Source: Spirochaetales bacterium | GTDB lineage: Bacteria; Spirochaetota; Spirochaetia; DSM-2461 | Direction: 5' to 3' | DNA: 64,000 nt | NCBI GenBank assembly: GCA_028533045.1 | Contig: JAQQAP010000027.1 | Coordinates: forward strand, 1-64,000 | Shown here: piece by piece, positions 7,325-17,742 of the stretch | How the letters are laid out: each line of letters opens with the position of its first letter | Numbering within the stretch: position 1 is the first letter of the stretch | Translations under genes and position numbers: made by a program | Notes under the pieces: model-generated | Told to the model about the DNA's origin: nothing | The model's input: only the letters and a program-made list of their open reading frames with translations | Database searches by the model: none

Positions 7325-9469
7325 ATGTCAAAAAGAAAATTCAGAATAACCGTTTATCAGCTTCAGTTTTCCCTCCTTTTTCTGGTTTTAGTCAGCGCTT
7401 TTTCCCTGGGGGCTATTCAGATTTCTTTTTTACGAAGTGTGGGAAAAAGCTATGAAGCCAATCTGGATGAGATAATGAGTTTCTCTCGGAGTCTTTTGAA
7501 ACTTAAGGATGATTTTGGCTATACCGGCTTTATACATAACTTCAAGAACTACGTTCTGCGGGGGCAGGAAAAGTACTATGACAGGTTGGTGGAAGATTAT
7601 CAGAATATTGAAACCGAACTGGATACGCTCAGTATCATTACGGCCAGCGAAACAGAGGCCCGGGCCGCCCTGACTGTTCTTAATAATACGGCTTACAAAT
7701 ATAGAAATGCCGCCGATATGGCACGGAAAATGGTCCAGGACGGTAATACCGCCAATGAGATTGATCAGGCGGTAAAGATTGACGATTCGCCTGCGGCCGA
7801 AGCAATTGCCGTATTGGAAGAAAGTTACAGCCTGATGATTGCCGCCCGGGGGAACCTGATGAAGATTCAGGTTGACAAGTCGGCACAGAAAGCTTTGGGG
7901 GCTCTGATTTTTACCCAGGTGCTTTTGGTTGTGGTTATGGTGTTTATGGCGCGGACCATGCGTCTGAGTGTTCAGAAAATCGGCTCCCTGACCGGTAAGA
8001 TTGCCGAAGGGGATTTGAGTATGACCATCGATTCCATTCCCAAAGATTATATTGGAGACATGGCGCGGGATTTTAATCACTCCGTGGACAGTCTGCGCGA
8101 TATTATTCAGCAGGTGCGGGAATCGGTTATGTCCGGGAACAATATCAGCGCTTCTTTGGCGGACCAGATAACTTTTACCCTGAATAATAACAGCAAGATA
8201 GAGCAGGCTATGGAGCACCTTTTGGACAGGAACAGCAATCAGGGGAAACGAATTGGCGACGCCTCCCATTCGGTACAGGAGATCTTTGAGTCTCTGGCCT
8301 CCGTTGTTAGCCGGATTGAAAATCAGTCTGCCCAGGTGACGGAAACCTCTGCTGCAGTGGAGGAAATGGCTGCCTCTATCCACTCTGTTAACAATGTAGC
8401 CGAGGAGAAACAGCAGGCTTCCCGCGTCCTTCTGGACTTAACTCGTCAGGGAAGCGAGACCCTGGGAGTGACTAATGAGACGATTCAGGAGGCTGCCGGA
8501 CGAATCGATGCTATTCGCGGGATGCTTAATGTGATTAATAATGTGGCGGCCCAGACCAATCTGCTCTCCATGAATGCGGCCATTGAAGCGGCTCATGCCG
8601 GTGAGGCGGGGCGGGGATTTTCCGTTGTAGCCGATGAAATCCGTAAACTGGCCGAATCTACCCAAAGCAATGCTTCGGCCATCGGTAAGGACCTGTCCGA
8701 GATTGTGGAACAGATTGGACGAACTGCCGAATACGGGCAGCAGAGTCGCGAGGCTTTTGGGAAAATTGAGAACGAAGTGGCTGTCTTTGTGGATGCCTTT
8801 AAGGAGATATCGGCCAGTACCAATGAGCTTTCCCTGGGGAGTTCGGAGATTCAGCAATCCTCCCAGCATCTTATGGATTTGACCACCATGATCCGCGATG
8901 ATGCGGTAAACGTTCAGGATGAGTCCCACAGGATTAATCAGGCCCTTGATGAGGTGAAGCGATTTGGTGATGAGGATTCGGGTAACCTTAAGAATATGGC
9001 CGAATTGGTGGACTCCAGTAAAAATATGAACAATAACATCGCCATGGTGGGGGAGCAGAACGCCATCAATATGGAAGCGATGATGGAGAAAATCGCTATT
9101 TTCAATTTAGGCGATTCCGTTCAGAGCAGAACTTCGGGGACGGAAATGGAGATTGGTAAGGTTCTTCTTCAGCATAAGAACTTTGTATTAAAGGTTCGTA
9201 TGAGTATGGACGGCCAAGGGGGCGATAGCAGGGAGATTATTGCTGACCCCGATCAATGTGATATGGGGCGGTGGCTGGCCGAGAAGGGGGCGGAGCTTTT
9301 TGAGCCTTCTGCATTGGAAGAGATTCACCGGATTCACGGGAATATCCATGAAGCGGGGGTGCGCTGCGTAACACTGTCTAGGAACCATGAGATTGAAGAG
9401 GCGGACGAGCTTTTTGATACGCTAGCCCGCCTCTCCTCCGAACTGGAGCGTAAGGTAAGAGGGCGGTAA
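7325..9469 (+). CDS. Methyl-accepting chemotaxis protein with C-terminal CZB zinc-binding domain
   Basis: A 714-residue chemoreceptor with transmembrane helices at about 12-32 and 193-212. The periplasmic sensor carries the motif [13 protein letters not shown], shared by a known group of helical-bundle chemoreceptors. HAMP follows (about 213-270), then the signalling domain with [20 protein letters not shown] near residues 405-425. The end (about 618-705) is a CZB domain: HKNF, 24 residues, CDMGRW, 20 residues, HGNIH, matching the H-C-H-H zinc ligand pattern of chemoreceptor zinc-binding domains. CZB domains sense zinc and, through the Cys, hypochlorite in studied cases. RBS AAGGAAGG sits before the ATG. 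The flanking genes run in the opposite direction. Confidence 0.92.
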   Translation: MSKRKFRITVYQLQFSLLFLVLVSAFSLGAIQISFLRSVGKSYEANLDEIMSFSRSLLKLKDDFGYTGFIHNFKNYVLRGQEKYYDRLVEDYQNIETELDTLSIITASETEARAALTVLNNTAYKYRNAADMARKMVQDGNTANEIDQAVKIDDSPAAEAIAVLEESYSLMIAARGNLMKIQVDKSAQKALGALIFTQVLLVVVMVFMARTMRLSVQKIGSLTGKIAEGDLSMTIDSIPKDYIGDMARDFNHSVDSLRDIIQQVRESVMSGNNISASLADQITFTLNNNSKIEQAMEHLLDRNSNQGKRIGDASHSVQEIFESLASVVSRIENQSAQVTETSAAVEEMAASIHSVNNVAEEKQQASRVLLDLTRQGSETLGVTNETIQEAAGRIDAIRGMLNVINNVAAQTNLLSMNAAIEAAHAGEAGRGFSVVADEIRKLAESTQSNASAIGKDLSEIVEQIGRTAEYGQQSREAFGKIENEVAVFVDAFKEISASTNELSLGSSEIQQSSQHLMDLTTMIRDDAVNVQDESHRINQALDEVKRFGDEDSGNLKNMAELVDSSKNMNNNIAMVGEQNAINMEAMMEKIAIFNLGDSVQSRTSGTEMEIGKVLLQHKNFVLKVRMSMDGQGGDSREIIADPDQCDMGRWLAEKGAELFEPSALEEIHRIHGNIHEAGVRCVTLSRNHEIEEADELFDTLARLSSELERKVRGR

Positions 9470-9475
9470 GGGCTC

Positions 9476-10855
9476 TTAGTTGTGGGAACCGGGGGTCATA
9501 TCGGCGGTATCGGCGGAACTAATCGTCCACTCCGTAGAATCCCATGTTGTCGCGGCCGATGTTACTGTGCTGCTTCGTACGGCGTGGGAATCTTCGTATT
9601 CCCAGTCCGAATCGGTTCCGTCCGTATCGGTTTCTCCGTAAATATCCACCAGAGTACCGCTACTTTCCGAGCCGCCGTAGTAGAGAAAGTAGGCGTCGTT
9701 CCCGTTTCCGCTTAAATTGGTACTGGCCAGGTCGGGAGTGACACTGTAAAGGCTTTCGAAGCTTGTGGCATCGGTGTAGGCCGCTACATAGGCTTCGCCC
9801 GCTGCAATGGTACCTGTTAGCTGTTTACTACTGTATCCGCTGCCGTTGGACTGGATTACTAGGTAGTAGGTATCCGTATCAAAGTCCACTGTCGAATCAC
9901 CGGCGTTGTAGAGTTCCACGAATCGTCCTGTGTAGTCGTCGCCCGGATCGACTACTTCGGAGATGAACAGACCCTCTGCGCCCGTTCCGGTGGTTGTGTC
10001 GTCGCTTGTGTCTTCTTCCGTCTCATCGGTGCTCACCTCATCGGCCCAGATATCGTCGGCCCAATCAGGGTAGTCCACGAAGGGGTTCCGGTTGCCTTGG
10101 CACTCTTCTATGCGGTCGTTTCGTTCCATTTCCCAGTCGCTGACCGGGTCTTCGTCGTTCCACTCCAGCAGGGTTGAGAGTTTGCCGTGGTAGCCGTTGC
10201 TTCCGTCGGTCAGATCGAGGGTGTCCACCGAGTCGGCCAGTTCCAGGTCGTAGCCGTAATCCGTTTCCGAATCTCCTTCGTAACGGACGGCCATGTAGAA
10301 TATCATACGGGCCACGTCGCCCTTTACTTCGTCCCGCGGTTCCCAGGAGTCACTGTCGTAATAGCACTCCGTTTCTCCGTCTCCGTCGGTGTACAGGGAG
10401 CCTCCCTCGTCAAAATCCAGATTGCTTCGAGCAGAGTTGACCGAGACGTCGGTGGGACGGATATGGTGCAGGTCCGTACCGGGGCCGGTGGCGGTACCGA
10501 AGTCGCCGTGGGATTTGGCCCAAACGTGTTCTCGGTTCCATTGGTCCGTATCGCCGCCGTGGTCGTCCGCATCGTAAGTCCAGCCGGTGTAGAGAAGTTC
10601 CACTTGGCTCTCATCGTCATCGGAACGGTCGGTGTAGCTTAGTTGGTCCCAGAGTTCGCTGTAACTGTAGGCGGTGACATCGGTGGAGATGATGGTGTGA
10701 AGGGCCGCTTTGAGTTCGTCTCCGGTGAGATTCTCCGCGTCGGCGTAGTAGCTGTCCAATTCGGAATTACTGGAGTTGGATGTGCTGTCTCCTGTGTCGC
10801 AGGCGGCGAAAAGGGTGGGTAATAGTAATAAAAGTGTGATTATTGTCTTTTTCAT
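9476..10855 (-). CDS. Secreted endonuclease I with lamin-tail domain (lipoprotein)
   Basis: A 459-residue lipoprotein (LLPTLFAAC, Cys near residue 19). Residues about 60-265 are an EndA/endonuclease I domain, shown by NREHVWAKSHGDFG and TDLHHIRPTDVSVNSARSN, which contain the His-metal core of this family. A Thr/Asp-rich linker leads to a lamin-tail domain (about 300-440; GLFISEVVDPGDDYTGRFVE, then LYNAG). The enzyme should cut extracellular DNA or RNA nonspecifically while tethered to the envelope. It lies next to other secreted nucleic-acid and nucleotide hydrolases. The Shine-Dalgarno is poor, and a strong hairpin separates it from the gene upstream, so it probably has its own promoter or depends on read-through. 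Confidence 0.88.
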   Translation of the reverse strand: MKKTIITLLLLLPTLFAACDTGDSTSNSSNSELDSYYADAENLTGDELKAALHTIISTDVTAYSYSELWDQLSYTDRSDDDESQVELLYTGWTYDADDHGGDTDQWNREHVWAKSHGDFGTATGPGTDLHHIRPTDVSVNSARSNLDFDEGGSLYTDGDGETECYYDSDSWEPRDEVKGDVARMIFYMAVRYEGDSETDYGYDLELADSVDTLDLTDGSNGYHGKLSTLLEWNDEDPVSDWEMERNDRIEECQGNRNPFVDYPDWADDIWADEVSTDETEEDTSDDTTTGTGAEGLFISEVVDPGDDYTGRFVELYNAGDSTVDFDTDTYYLVIQSNGSGYSSKQLTGTIAAGEAYVAAYTDATSFESLYSVTPDLASTNLSGNGNDAYFLYYGGSESSGTLVDIYGETDTDGTDSDWEYEDSHAVRSSTVTSAATTWDSTEWTISSADTADMTPGSHN

Positions 10856-10862
10856 AATGGTT

Positions 10863-10891
10863 AAAAGGGGCCTGCGTGAGCAGGCCCCTGG
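10863..10891 (-). terminator. Hairpin terminator after the repeat lipoprotein gene
   Basis: On the minus strand, GGGGCCTGC / GCAGGCCCC (9-bp stem, 4-base loop, 10867-10888) is followed by TTTT. It lies about 20 bp past the stop of the repeat lipoprotein gene and upstream of the endonuclease I start. Confidence 0.7.
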
Positions 10892-10908
10892 GTTTTGTAC
10901 GAATTAGA

Positions 10909-13335
10909 TTATTCGGTTGTGGTAATAGTTGTTACTGTTACGTCGTCTGCAGAAGTGGCGGCAGAAGTCGCCGTAGCGTAGTCGTTGTCTCCGTCAATCT
11001 GGACGGCGTCGTCACCGGTTGAGGTATCGGTTGAGGTCCAGAGACCGGCGGTTACCATGTTTTCGTAGAGGGTCAAGGTATTGTAAGAATAATCGTAAAA
11101 CCAGGAACCGCTGTTATCAACAGAATCGCTGTAAGGCATTACGCTGGTAACATAAGCGGCGGAATCATCTGAGGTTTCAGAGGTATCAGATGTATCTCCA
11201 TCACCTATGAGGATGTAGAACATTCCATAAGCATCATCTCCGTCGATAGCATAGCTATTTTCTACTACGAAATCCCAAACCGTATCGTTTCCAAAACTGT
11301 CTCCGTCTATCGACGTCGTATCGTAGGTATTTGTATTTACCCAATCTGTTCCATGGATACGGATAACGTCACCATTAGACAGGGATACACTACTGTCGAG
11401 GGAGGTAGAGCTAAAGGCAAGGTTCATGTAACCACTGTAGCCATACATGACATACCATTCATCTCCAAGAGAATCTATATCGCTGATAGTAACGTCAATC
11501 CAGGCTTCGGCATTCTGGGCCATAGAGTTGTCTTGGCATGTAATAAACTGGGATACGTAGGCGGCACCGGCGGTTACCTGTTCGGCTACTTCCTGTTCAA
11601 CTGTCGTGATGGTAACATCGTCGGCGGATGTAACAGCAGCTGTCGCGCTACAGAGAGATGTATCTCCATCAATCTGAACGGCGTCGTCACCGGAAGAGGT
11701 GTCGGTGGAAGTCCAGAGACCGGCAGTAACCATGTTGTCATAGAGTGTCGCTACGTCACTGGAAAACCAATATCCCGCATCGGTAGTGGAATCATAGAAA
11801 GGAATTACACTTGTTACGTAGGCTGCTGTTTTATCATCGGACTCATCTGTATCAGTATCGCCATCTCCGATTACGATATAGAACATTCCGTAGGAATCTC
11901 CGTCATTGGCATAGGAGTTCTCAGATTCAAAGTCCCAGATTGTACTGTTTCCAAAGTCATCTCCGTCCATAGAGTCGGTATCGAAGTTTTCCGCAGTTGA
12001 ACCCTGAGTATGAATACGGATTACATCTCCGTCTGCAAATGTCGCGCTAAGGTTGCTTGAGCTGAGAGTTGTGTTGAAGTAGCTATAGTTAGCATAAACA
12101 ATGTACCACTCATCTCCCAGTTCACTTACATCAGACAGGGTTACATCGAACCAGGCTTCTCCGCCGTCGGCGTTGGTGTGGCTGGAAGATGTAATAAACT
12201 GTGATACGTAGGCTGCTCCGGCAGTTACCTGTTCAACTTCTTCAGCCTCATGCGTCTCGATTGAAATGTCATCGGCTGATGTTGCAAGTGAATCGGTACT
12301 GCAGACATCGTAATCACCGTCGATCTGGACAGCATCGCTGTATTCGGTAGAGTCCCAAAGACCGGCCTCTACCATGCAATCAAAGAGTGTATCCACATCA
12401 CCGGAAAACCAATAACCCTCATCGCTGGCGTTGTCATAAAAAGGAATAACGCTGATGACATAGTCGGCATATGTTGTTTCATCGGCATAGACGGTAGAGT
12501 TATACTCATAGTCCATATTTGTCTCGTCGGTACTTGTATCTCCATCTCCAACGACGATGTAGAACATTCCGTAGGTATCTCCGTCATTGACATAACTGCT
12601 TTCTGCTTCGAAGTCCCATATGGTGCTGTTACCAAAATCATCATCGCTCATAGAGGTGCTGTCGAAAGTCTCAGCGGAAGAATAAGCGGTGTGAATACGT
12701 ATTACATCTCCATCGGAGAGTGTCGCTTCTACATTACTGGAACTAAGAGCCGTATTGAAATAGTAGTAAGTGGAGTACATAATGTACCACTCATCACCCA
12801 GGGCACTTGCATCGGTGATCGTTATATCAAACCAGGCTTCTCCTCCCTGAGCAGATTCGTTGTCATCGGACGTAATAAACCCGGATACATAGGCTCCCTG
12901 GTCGGTTGCCGCTTCTGCCTCCGCCCCTACGGTTACGGTAAAAGTGGTTGTAGCGGTCAAAACGCTGGTGTTATCCGTGGCGGTAACGGTAAAACTCAGT
13001 TCAGCATCTTCCGCAGAGCTGCTGGCGTCGGGTGTTATGGTCCCGGTCCAGCTGTCGCTTCCTTCGGTCAGGGATACGTCACTGCTCAGGCTGTCTCCGC
13101 TTACGGTAACAGTATCTACGTTACCACCGTTTGCTTCGGATACGACTACAGTAACTGTAACTTCGTCGCTGTCCTGTGCCGCTTCAACCGTGCCGCTTGT
13201 GCTTACCGAGGTAACGCTAATGCTGGCGCTTGAGCTTGATGACGAGCTGGTCGCATCGTCACAACTGTTCAGGAACACCGCCGACGCCAAAACCAAGGCG
13301 CACAGCAGCTTCCATACTTTTAAATTCCTTTTCAT
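10909..13335 (-). CDS. Lipoprotein with three ~210-residue repeats, function unknown
   Basis: 808 residues from the ATG at 13335, chosen because GGAGAG precedes it (an in-frame ATG 24 bases earlier has no such signal). The lipobox VFLNSC places the Cys at residue 25, followed by a Ser tract. Residues about 38-137 resemble an Ig-like beta domain. Then come three tandem copies (about 148-345, 375-580, 600-800) of a unit with conserved blocks AYVSQFIT, GGEAWFDVTLSD, LGDEWYIVY, DGDVIRIH, DDFGNSTIWDFE, DGDSYGMFYIVIGDGDT, AYVTSVIPFYDS and DDAVQIDGD. The protein is extremely acidic and poor in Lys. I do not recognise the repeat. It is next to secreted nucleases, suggesting a surface binding or scaffold role, which is inference only. 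Confidence 0.7.
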   Translation of the reverse strand: MKRNLKVWKLLCALVLASAVFLNSCDDATSSSSSSSASISVTSVSTSGTVEAAQDSDEVTVTVVVSEANGGNVDTVTVSGDSLSSDVSLTEGSDSWTGTITPDASSSAEDAELSFTVTATDNTSVLTATTTFTVTVGAEAEAATDQGAYVSGFITSDDNESAQGGEAWFDITITDASALGDEWYIMYSTYYYFNTALSSSNVEATLSDGDVIRIHTAYSSAETFDSTSMSDDDFGNSTIWDFEAESSYVNDGDTYGMFYIVVGDGDTSTDETNMDYEYNSTVYADETTYADYVISVIPFYDNASDEGYWFSGDVDTLFDCMVEAGLWDSTEYSDAVQIDGDYDVCSTDSLATSADDISIETHEAEEVEQVTAGAAYVSQFITSSSHTNADGGEAWFDVTLSDVSELGDEWYIVYANYSYFNTTLSSSNLSATFADGDVIRIHTQGSTAENFDTDSMDGDDFGNSTIWDFESENSYANDGDSYGMFYIVIGDGDTDTDESDDKTAAYVTSVIPFYDSTTDAGYWFSSDVATLYDNMVTAGLWTSTDTSSGDDAVQIDGDTSLCSATAAVTSADDVTITTVEQEVAEQVTAGAAYVSQFITCQDNSMAQNAEAWIDVTISDIDSLGDEWYVMYGYSGYMNLAFSSTSLDSSVSLSNGDVIRIHGTDWVNTNTYDTTSIDGDSFGNDTVWDFVVENSYAIDGDDAYGMFYILIGDGDTSDTSETSDDSAAYVTSVMPYSDSVDNSGSWFYDYSYNTLTLYENMVTAGLWTSTDTSTGDDAVQIDGDNDYATATSAATSADDVTVTTITTTE

Positions 13336-13602
13336 ATTTCTCTCCTTTTTTTTTACCATAATGTATTATCTCTCCTTAGTTGTAATACATAAATGTAAAA
13401 TATAAGTACTTACCTCATAATAGGATAAAAGTAAGATGTTAGAGTTTAATGTATTATTTGTTTTTTAATGTGAACAATGTGTGAATTAACTGCTTACAGT
13501 GTACTTTTTTTCATATATCTCTTACAAAATCTTAATAATTTTGTTTTATATTTAGCTGTTATTTCTAAAAAAAGAAGAGAGAGAATCCAAAAAGGGGATT
13601 AG
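13336..13602. promoter_or_regulatory. AT-rich divergent intergenic region
   Basis: A gap of 267 bases between the divergent repeat lipoprotein gene and the plus-strand nuclease operon, including the minus-strand ribosome-binding site. It must hold promoters both ways. It contains several CTTAC / GTAAG strings (about 13412, 13430, 13492, 13522) and a run of T at 13507-13512. I could not assign a known regulator box with confidence. Confidence 0.35.
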
Positions 13603-15486
13603 ATGAAAAAAACGTTTTTAATTTTAAGTTGGCTATGTTCGCTCATAGCCTATGTTCAGGCGGATGATATTGAGATTACCTCTGATCTGAACTTTGAGAT
13701 CTACGATGAGAATATGGCCGATGCCCTCTACGAAGAGGATATTCCCGGTGTTTATATGGGGTCAAACTATTATGAAGCGGATATCGACTTTACCATAGAG
13801 GGCTACCTTATTAATACAAGTGAGGTCGAAAGAAGGTATCTTGAAGGGGAAATTACCGCCCTGGAAAGGGATCGGATTATGGAAAGAGCCCCCCGTTGGC
13901 GTTTCTCCACTACACTGGATGTGATGGAAGCCATTACTTATGGTGATGATGATGACGACGATGACGAAGATTACGACGACTTGGATTCCACCTATTATAA
14001 CCTGATTCAAGAGATGATCGACTGGTATGAAGACAACCGTTACGAATACGGCTTGGATGAGCGTGTCTGGCCCACTACCAGTTACGGGGACGATACGGAT
14101 AGATACCAGTTTATCTATGGTACTACTGTGACCGATATAGAAGATGTTCCCTGGACCGAGGATATCTGGAGCGATGCCCGTCTTCTTTACGTAGAGGTTC
14201 AGGAAATTGTGGAAGGGGAGATTAACGAGATTTCCGGCGATATCGATACGGAAGCGGGGGAGGAACTGGATCAATTTACCGACCTTTCCGGTTCCGATTT
14301 GGAAGCGGCCGAACTGGAAGTGGAAGCCTGGGACGATTACGAGGATACCGTTTATGGAAGTTCTGGTGACAGTCTGCCCTTTGAGAATACCACTTTAGAG
14401 TTTATGAACATTATGGGTGTGATGGACGCGGGTCTTTACTTTCAGGCGGACACCCTGGAGATCGGTGATATGATCGAGTCCACAAGGGCTGCCCAGGATG
14501 AGGATGGTTCTGCTATTGCAATTGGAATGGCTGACGGACTGTATCCCGGTTTTGACCTGGGTCTCATCTTTCAGGTTGCCGGAGGAGTCTCTTCGGTAGC
14601 GGAGGACTGGACCACTTGGGAGATGGAAGAGGATGACGGAGAAGAGGGGCAGATCGGTCTGGTTTTTGAAGGTTCCGCCGGTTTCCGTTCCCGGGGGAAG
14701 AATTGGGAAGGAAGCTACGGCTTTGGTTTTGAGGGGGGATGTCTGGACTTTTACCATCCCTTCAATTCAGCCTTGTCTATTCAGCCTCGGATTGAGCTAA
14801 CCAAGCCCATGTCCACATCGCTTTTCGAGAAATACTACAGCGACGGTTCCTTTAATTTTGTAGCCGATTGCGAAATTAACGTTTCCGCTTACGAGAATGA
14901 GTATATTGACGATGACGAGGAGATTAACATTGCCGCCGCTTCCGATGTGGAAATGAACTATCTGGGGATTCAGCCCCAGGCCTTTGTCCGCTACAAAACC
15001 GCCGGTTACGGAGGGGACGATTCGGGTAACCTGAGCGAGGACCGATTTACCGGGGACAGTCTGGATTCGGACTTTGACAGTACCAAACTTTCTAACGCTC
15101 TGGCTTTGGAAGCGGGATTAGCCCTTTCTCTGGAACCTCTTCTTCAGCGTGATTTGGAGATTTACTACAACTATGAAGCCATGCTGACAGGGGATCAGAG
15201 GAACGGTTGGAACACGGGATTTACCTTTAACTTCAACGAAGCCCCTCTAATTCCTGAAAACCGAACCGGTTCCTTTATGGACTTTCTCGTTTACGACTGC
15301 TTTACTATTCCCTTTTCCGGTGGGCTGGAATTCTCCCGGTACGGCGATAATAACACGGAAATCGAAGCGGATATTACCTACTATCCCTCTGAGGATGTTC
15401 AGTTCTACGTAAGCGGAACTCTCAGTAATAATGACTACGACGAGCAAGTTTTGGGATGGGCTCTGGGTACTTCGGTAAGCCTGTAA
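13603..15486 (+). CDS. Acidic exported protein, possible outer-membrane beta-barrel
   Basis: A 627-residue protein with a Sec signal peptide (MKKTFLILSWLCSLIAYVQA). The mature protein is very rich in Asp, Glu and Tyr, with a poly-Asp/Glu tract near residues 110-120. The C-terminal half has alternating hydrophobic stretches with Gly and aromatic residues and ends GWALGTSVSL, as barrels do. I do not recognise a family. It is the first gene of a plus-strand series (10 bases before the nuclease gene), so a role in passing nucleotides or nucleosides through the outer membrane is possible but unproven. RBS AGGGGA precedes the ATG. Confidence 0.65.
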   Translation: MKKTFLILSWLCSLIAYVQADDIEITSDLNFEIYDENMADALYEEDIPGVYMGSNYYEADIDFTIEGYLINTSEVERRYLEGEITALERDRIMERAPRWRFSTTLDVMEAITYGDDDDDDDEDYDDLDSTYYNLIQEMIDWYEDNRYEYGLDERVWPTTSYGDDTDRYQFIYGTTVTDIEDVPWTEDIWSDARLLYVEVQEIVEGEINEISGDIDTEAGEELDQFTDLSGSDLEAAELEVEAWDDYEDTVYGSSGDSLPFENTTLEFMNIMGVMDAGLYFQADTLEIGDMIESTRAAQDEDGSAIAIGMADGLYPGFDLGLIFQVAGGVSSVAEDWTTWEMEEDDGEEGQIGLVFEGSAGFRSRGKNWEGSYGFGFEGGCLDFYHPFNSALSIQPRIELTKPMSTSLFEKYYSDGSFNFVADCEINVSAYENEYIDDDEEINIAAASDVEMNYLGIQPQAFVRYKTAGYGGDDSGNLSEDRFTGDSLDSDFDSTKLSNALALEAGLALSLEPLLQRDLEIYYNYEAMLTGDQRNGWNTGFTFNFNEAPLIPENRTGSFMDFLVYDCFTIPFSGGLEFSRYGDNNTEIEADITYYPSEDVQFYVSGTLSNNDYDEQVLGWALGTSVSL

Positions 15487-15496
15487 GGAGAGTTTT

Positions 15497-17719
15497 ATGT
15501 TAAAGAAAATTGCCCTACTTTTATGGGGCTCTCTTCTCTTTGTAACCTGCTCCTGGGATCTGGATTCGGCCAACAGCTTTACCGTTACGGGAACGTTGAC
15601 CGATTCCGACGGATCTCCCGTTTCGGGGGGAACCGTTATTCTGGAGGATGACAGCGAGCATAGGGCCGCTACCGATTCCAACGGAAACTTTGAGTTTGAC
15701 GATCTTTCGGCGGGCAACTACAGCGTGTCCGGTGAAATCGACGGCTGGATTGTGGTATACGAAGAGGATTCCTATCTCTCCCTGCGTTGGGAAGAGAGTG
15801 TGGAAATAGAATTGACTGCCTACGACTTGAGCGAATCTCTACCGATTTCGGTCATACAGGGAAGCAACGCCAAATCTTCTTTGGATGGGGAGAGCGTTGT
15901 AGACATCGAGGGTGTTGTAACCAAGCTGAATACGGCCGACTACGACGGTTTTTTTATGCAGACCGCCACAATCGATGACTATGACTTTTCCTCCTCCTGC
16001 GGCATCTTTGTCTATACTGAAGATGAAGACGGTTCCGGGACTGTCTCCACTGTTCCCTACGATTTGGCCGTGGGCGACCTGGTTAAAGTATCCGGTACGG
16101 TTACGGAGTTACAGGTAGAGAACTATCTGGGGTATTCAGATGGCCTGCTTACGGTGACGACTCTTACCGACCCTGTGGCGGAGGTTCTGACCGAAGATTA
16201 TACGACTACCTATGGCGAGCCCGATCCTATTGTGATTGGTGACAGCGCAAGCGCTGATATTTCTCCAGGAGATATTACGACGGCCGAGGAAATGATCGAT
16301 TTTATGGAAGCCATGGAAGGGATGCGGGTGACCGTGGAATCTCCGGTGGCCGTAGGACCGGAAAGTTACAGTAACATGCCCGTTATCCTTTCCGGCGTGA
16401 CCTATGATCTGGAAACGGAGTTTTCCGATAATTATGGCCTGTTGATTCACGAGGATAACCTGAATCCGGAGCGTATGTTTATCTACTACGAAGATTTTGA
16501 CGATGTGGTACTACCCGGTACGACCTTCAACAACGGCGGAGACGTGACGGGGGTGGTTAACTATACGGGAGACGGGGTCTATACCATTGAGCCTACCGAT
16601 TCGGATGACATCGGAGAGGAAGCTGACACAAGTTACTCCACCGTATCCAAGGAGACAACCACAGTGACTCATACCGACGGGACTCTTCGTGTGGCAAGCT
16701 ATAACGTGGAGAACTTCGGAGTGGAACTGGATGACGACGGAGATCAGGACACGGACAGCCGGGACGATCAGGCTTCGGAATTGGCCGAGGATTATGTGGA
16801 CCGTTTGTTGAGTCCGGACATCATGGTCATGGTGGAGATGGGCGACGACTACGGTTCCACCGTTTACAATGAAAATACCAAGTACACCTACTACGTTCCC
16901 GACGGCAATACTTCGGCGGAAGGGAATTTCGAGGAATTTGCCGACTCCATCTATTCGGACAGCGGATTTGACGGCGATGAGTCTGATGACCCGCTGAACT
17001 ACGTGGATGTGGAGCCGGAAGACGGAGAAGAAGGGGGCAAGCCGGGTATGAATATCCGGGTCGGCGTCATGTACCGCAGCGACCGGGTGACCTTTACCCA
17101 AAGGGGCGACGCCAACTATGACGATGGTGTAGCACCTACTCTGGATGACGACGGTAATATTCAGCTCACCTATAATCCGGGCCGGATCATTGACGACGCC
17201 TTCGACGGCAGCCGTCGTCCGGTTGTGGCCGAATTTGACTTTGAAGACGGGGACGGAGAAAACCATCGGATTATTGTCATAGGGGTGCACTTCTCTTCCA
17301 AAGGGAGCGACGATCCCTACTACGGAGAAATCCAGCCGGCTGTGTGCTACTCCGAAGAGAGCCGAATTGAACAGGCCGAGGCGGTGGGGAATTTTGTGAC
17401 CCAGTGTCTGAGTCTGGATCCCGATGCGAATATTATCGTGGCGGGGGACTTTAACGATTACGCCTTTTCCGATGCGGCCCAGGTTCTTATCTCCACTACC
17501 GGATTGAACGATTTGACCGGGGACTACCTGGATTCGGACGACTGCTATACCTACAGTTACTACGGGAACAGTCAGCAGCTCGACTTGATGCTCGTATCGG
17601 ACAATCTTTACGGTGCCACTTCCGCCGACGGTGTGGATATTGTCCATATGAACTCCGAAGTGGGTTGGGAAAACGAACACTCCGACCACGATGCTATCGT
17701 GAGTCGTTTCGCTTGGTAA
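15497..17719 (+). CDS. Secreted endonuclease/exonuclease/phosphatase-family lipoprotein
   Basis: A 740-residue protein with lipobox LLFVTC (Cys 18). A carboxypeptidase/Cna-like beta domain (about 25-110) comes first, then an OB-fold-like region as in YhcR-type extracellular nucleases (about 112-230), and a C-terminal endonuclease/exonuclease/phosphatase domain (about 395-740). Catalytic motifs are visible: RVASYNVENFG, VMVEMGD, GVHFSSKG, IVAGDFNDYA and ENEHSDHDAIV, matching the metal and His-Asp pair of the DNase I-like fold. It should degrade extracellular nucleic acids. It is followed 23 bases later by a 5'-nucleotidase, which would remove phosphate from the released nucleotides. RBS GGAGAG precedes the ATG. 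Confidence 0.88.
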   Translation: MLKKIALLLWGSLLFVTCSWDLDSANSFTVTGTLTDSDGSPVSGGTVILEDDSEHRAATDSNGNFEFDDLSAGNYSVSGEIDGWIVVYEEDSYLSLRWEESVEIELTAYDLSESLPISVIQGSNAKSSLDGESVVDIEGVVTKLNTADYDGFFMQTATIDDYDFSSSCGIFVYTEDEDGSGTVSTVPYDLAVGDLVKVSGTVTELQVENYLGYSDGLLTVTTLTDPVAEVLTEDYTTTYGEPDPIVIGDSASADISPGDITTAEEMIDFMEAMEGMRVTVESPVAVGPESYSNMPVILSGVTYDLETEFSDNYGLLIHEDNLNPERMFIYYEDFDDVVLPGTTFNNGGDVTGVVNYTGDGVYTIEPTDSDDIGEEADTSYSTVSKETTTVTHTDGTLRVASYNVENFGVELDDDGDQDTDSRDDQASELAEDYVDRLLSPDIMVMVEMGDDYGSTVYNENTKYTYYVPDGNTSAEGNFEEFADSIYSDSGFDGDESDDPLNYVDVEPEDGEEGGKPGMNIRVGVMYRSDRVTFTQRGDANYDDGVAPTLDDDGNIQLTYNPGRIIDDAFDGSRRPVVAEFDFEDGDGENHRIIVIGVHFSSKGSDDPYYGEIQPAVCYSEESRIEQAEAVGNFVTQCLSLDPDANIIVAGDFNDYAFSDAAQVLISTTGLNDLTGDYLDSDDCYTYSYYGNSQQLDLMLVSDNLYGATSADGVDIVHMNSEVGWENEHSDHDAIVSRFAW

Positions 17720-17742
17720 ACTTTGAATAAAAGGAATTAAAC

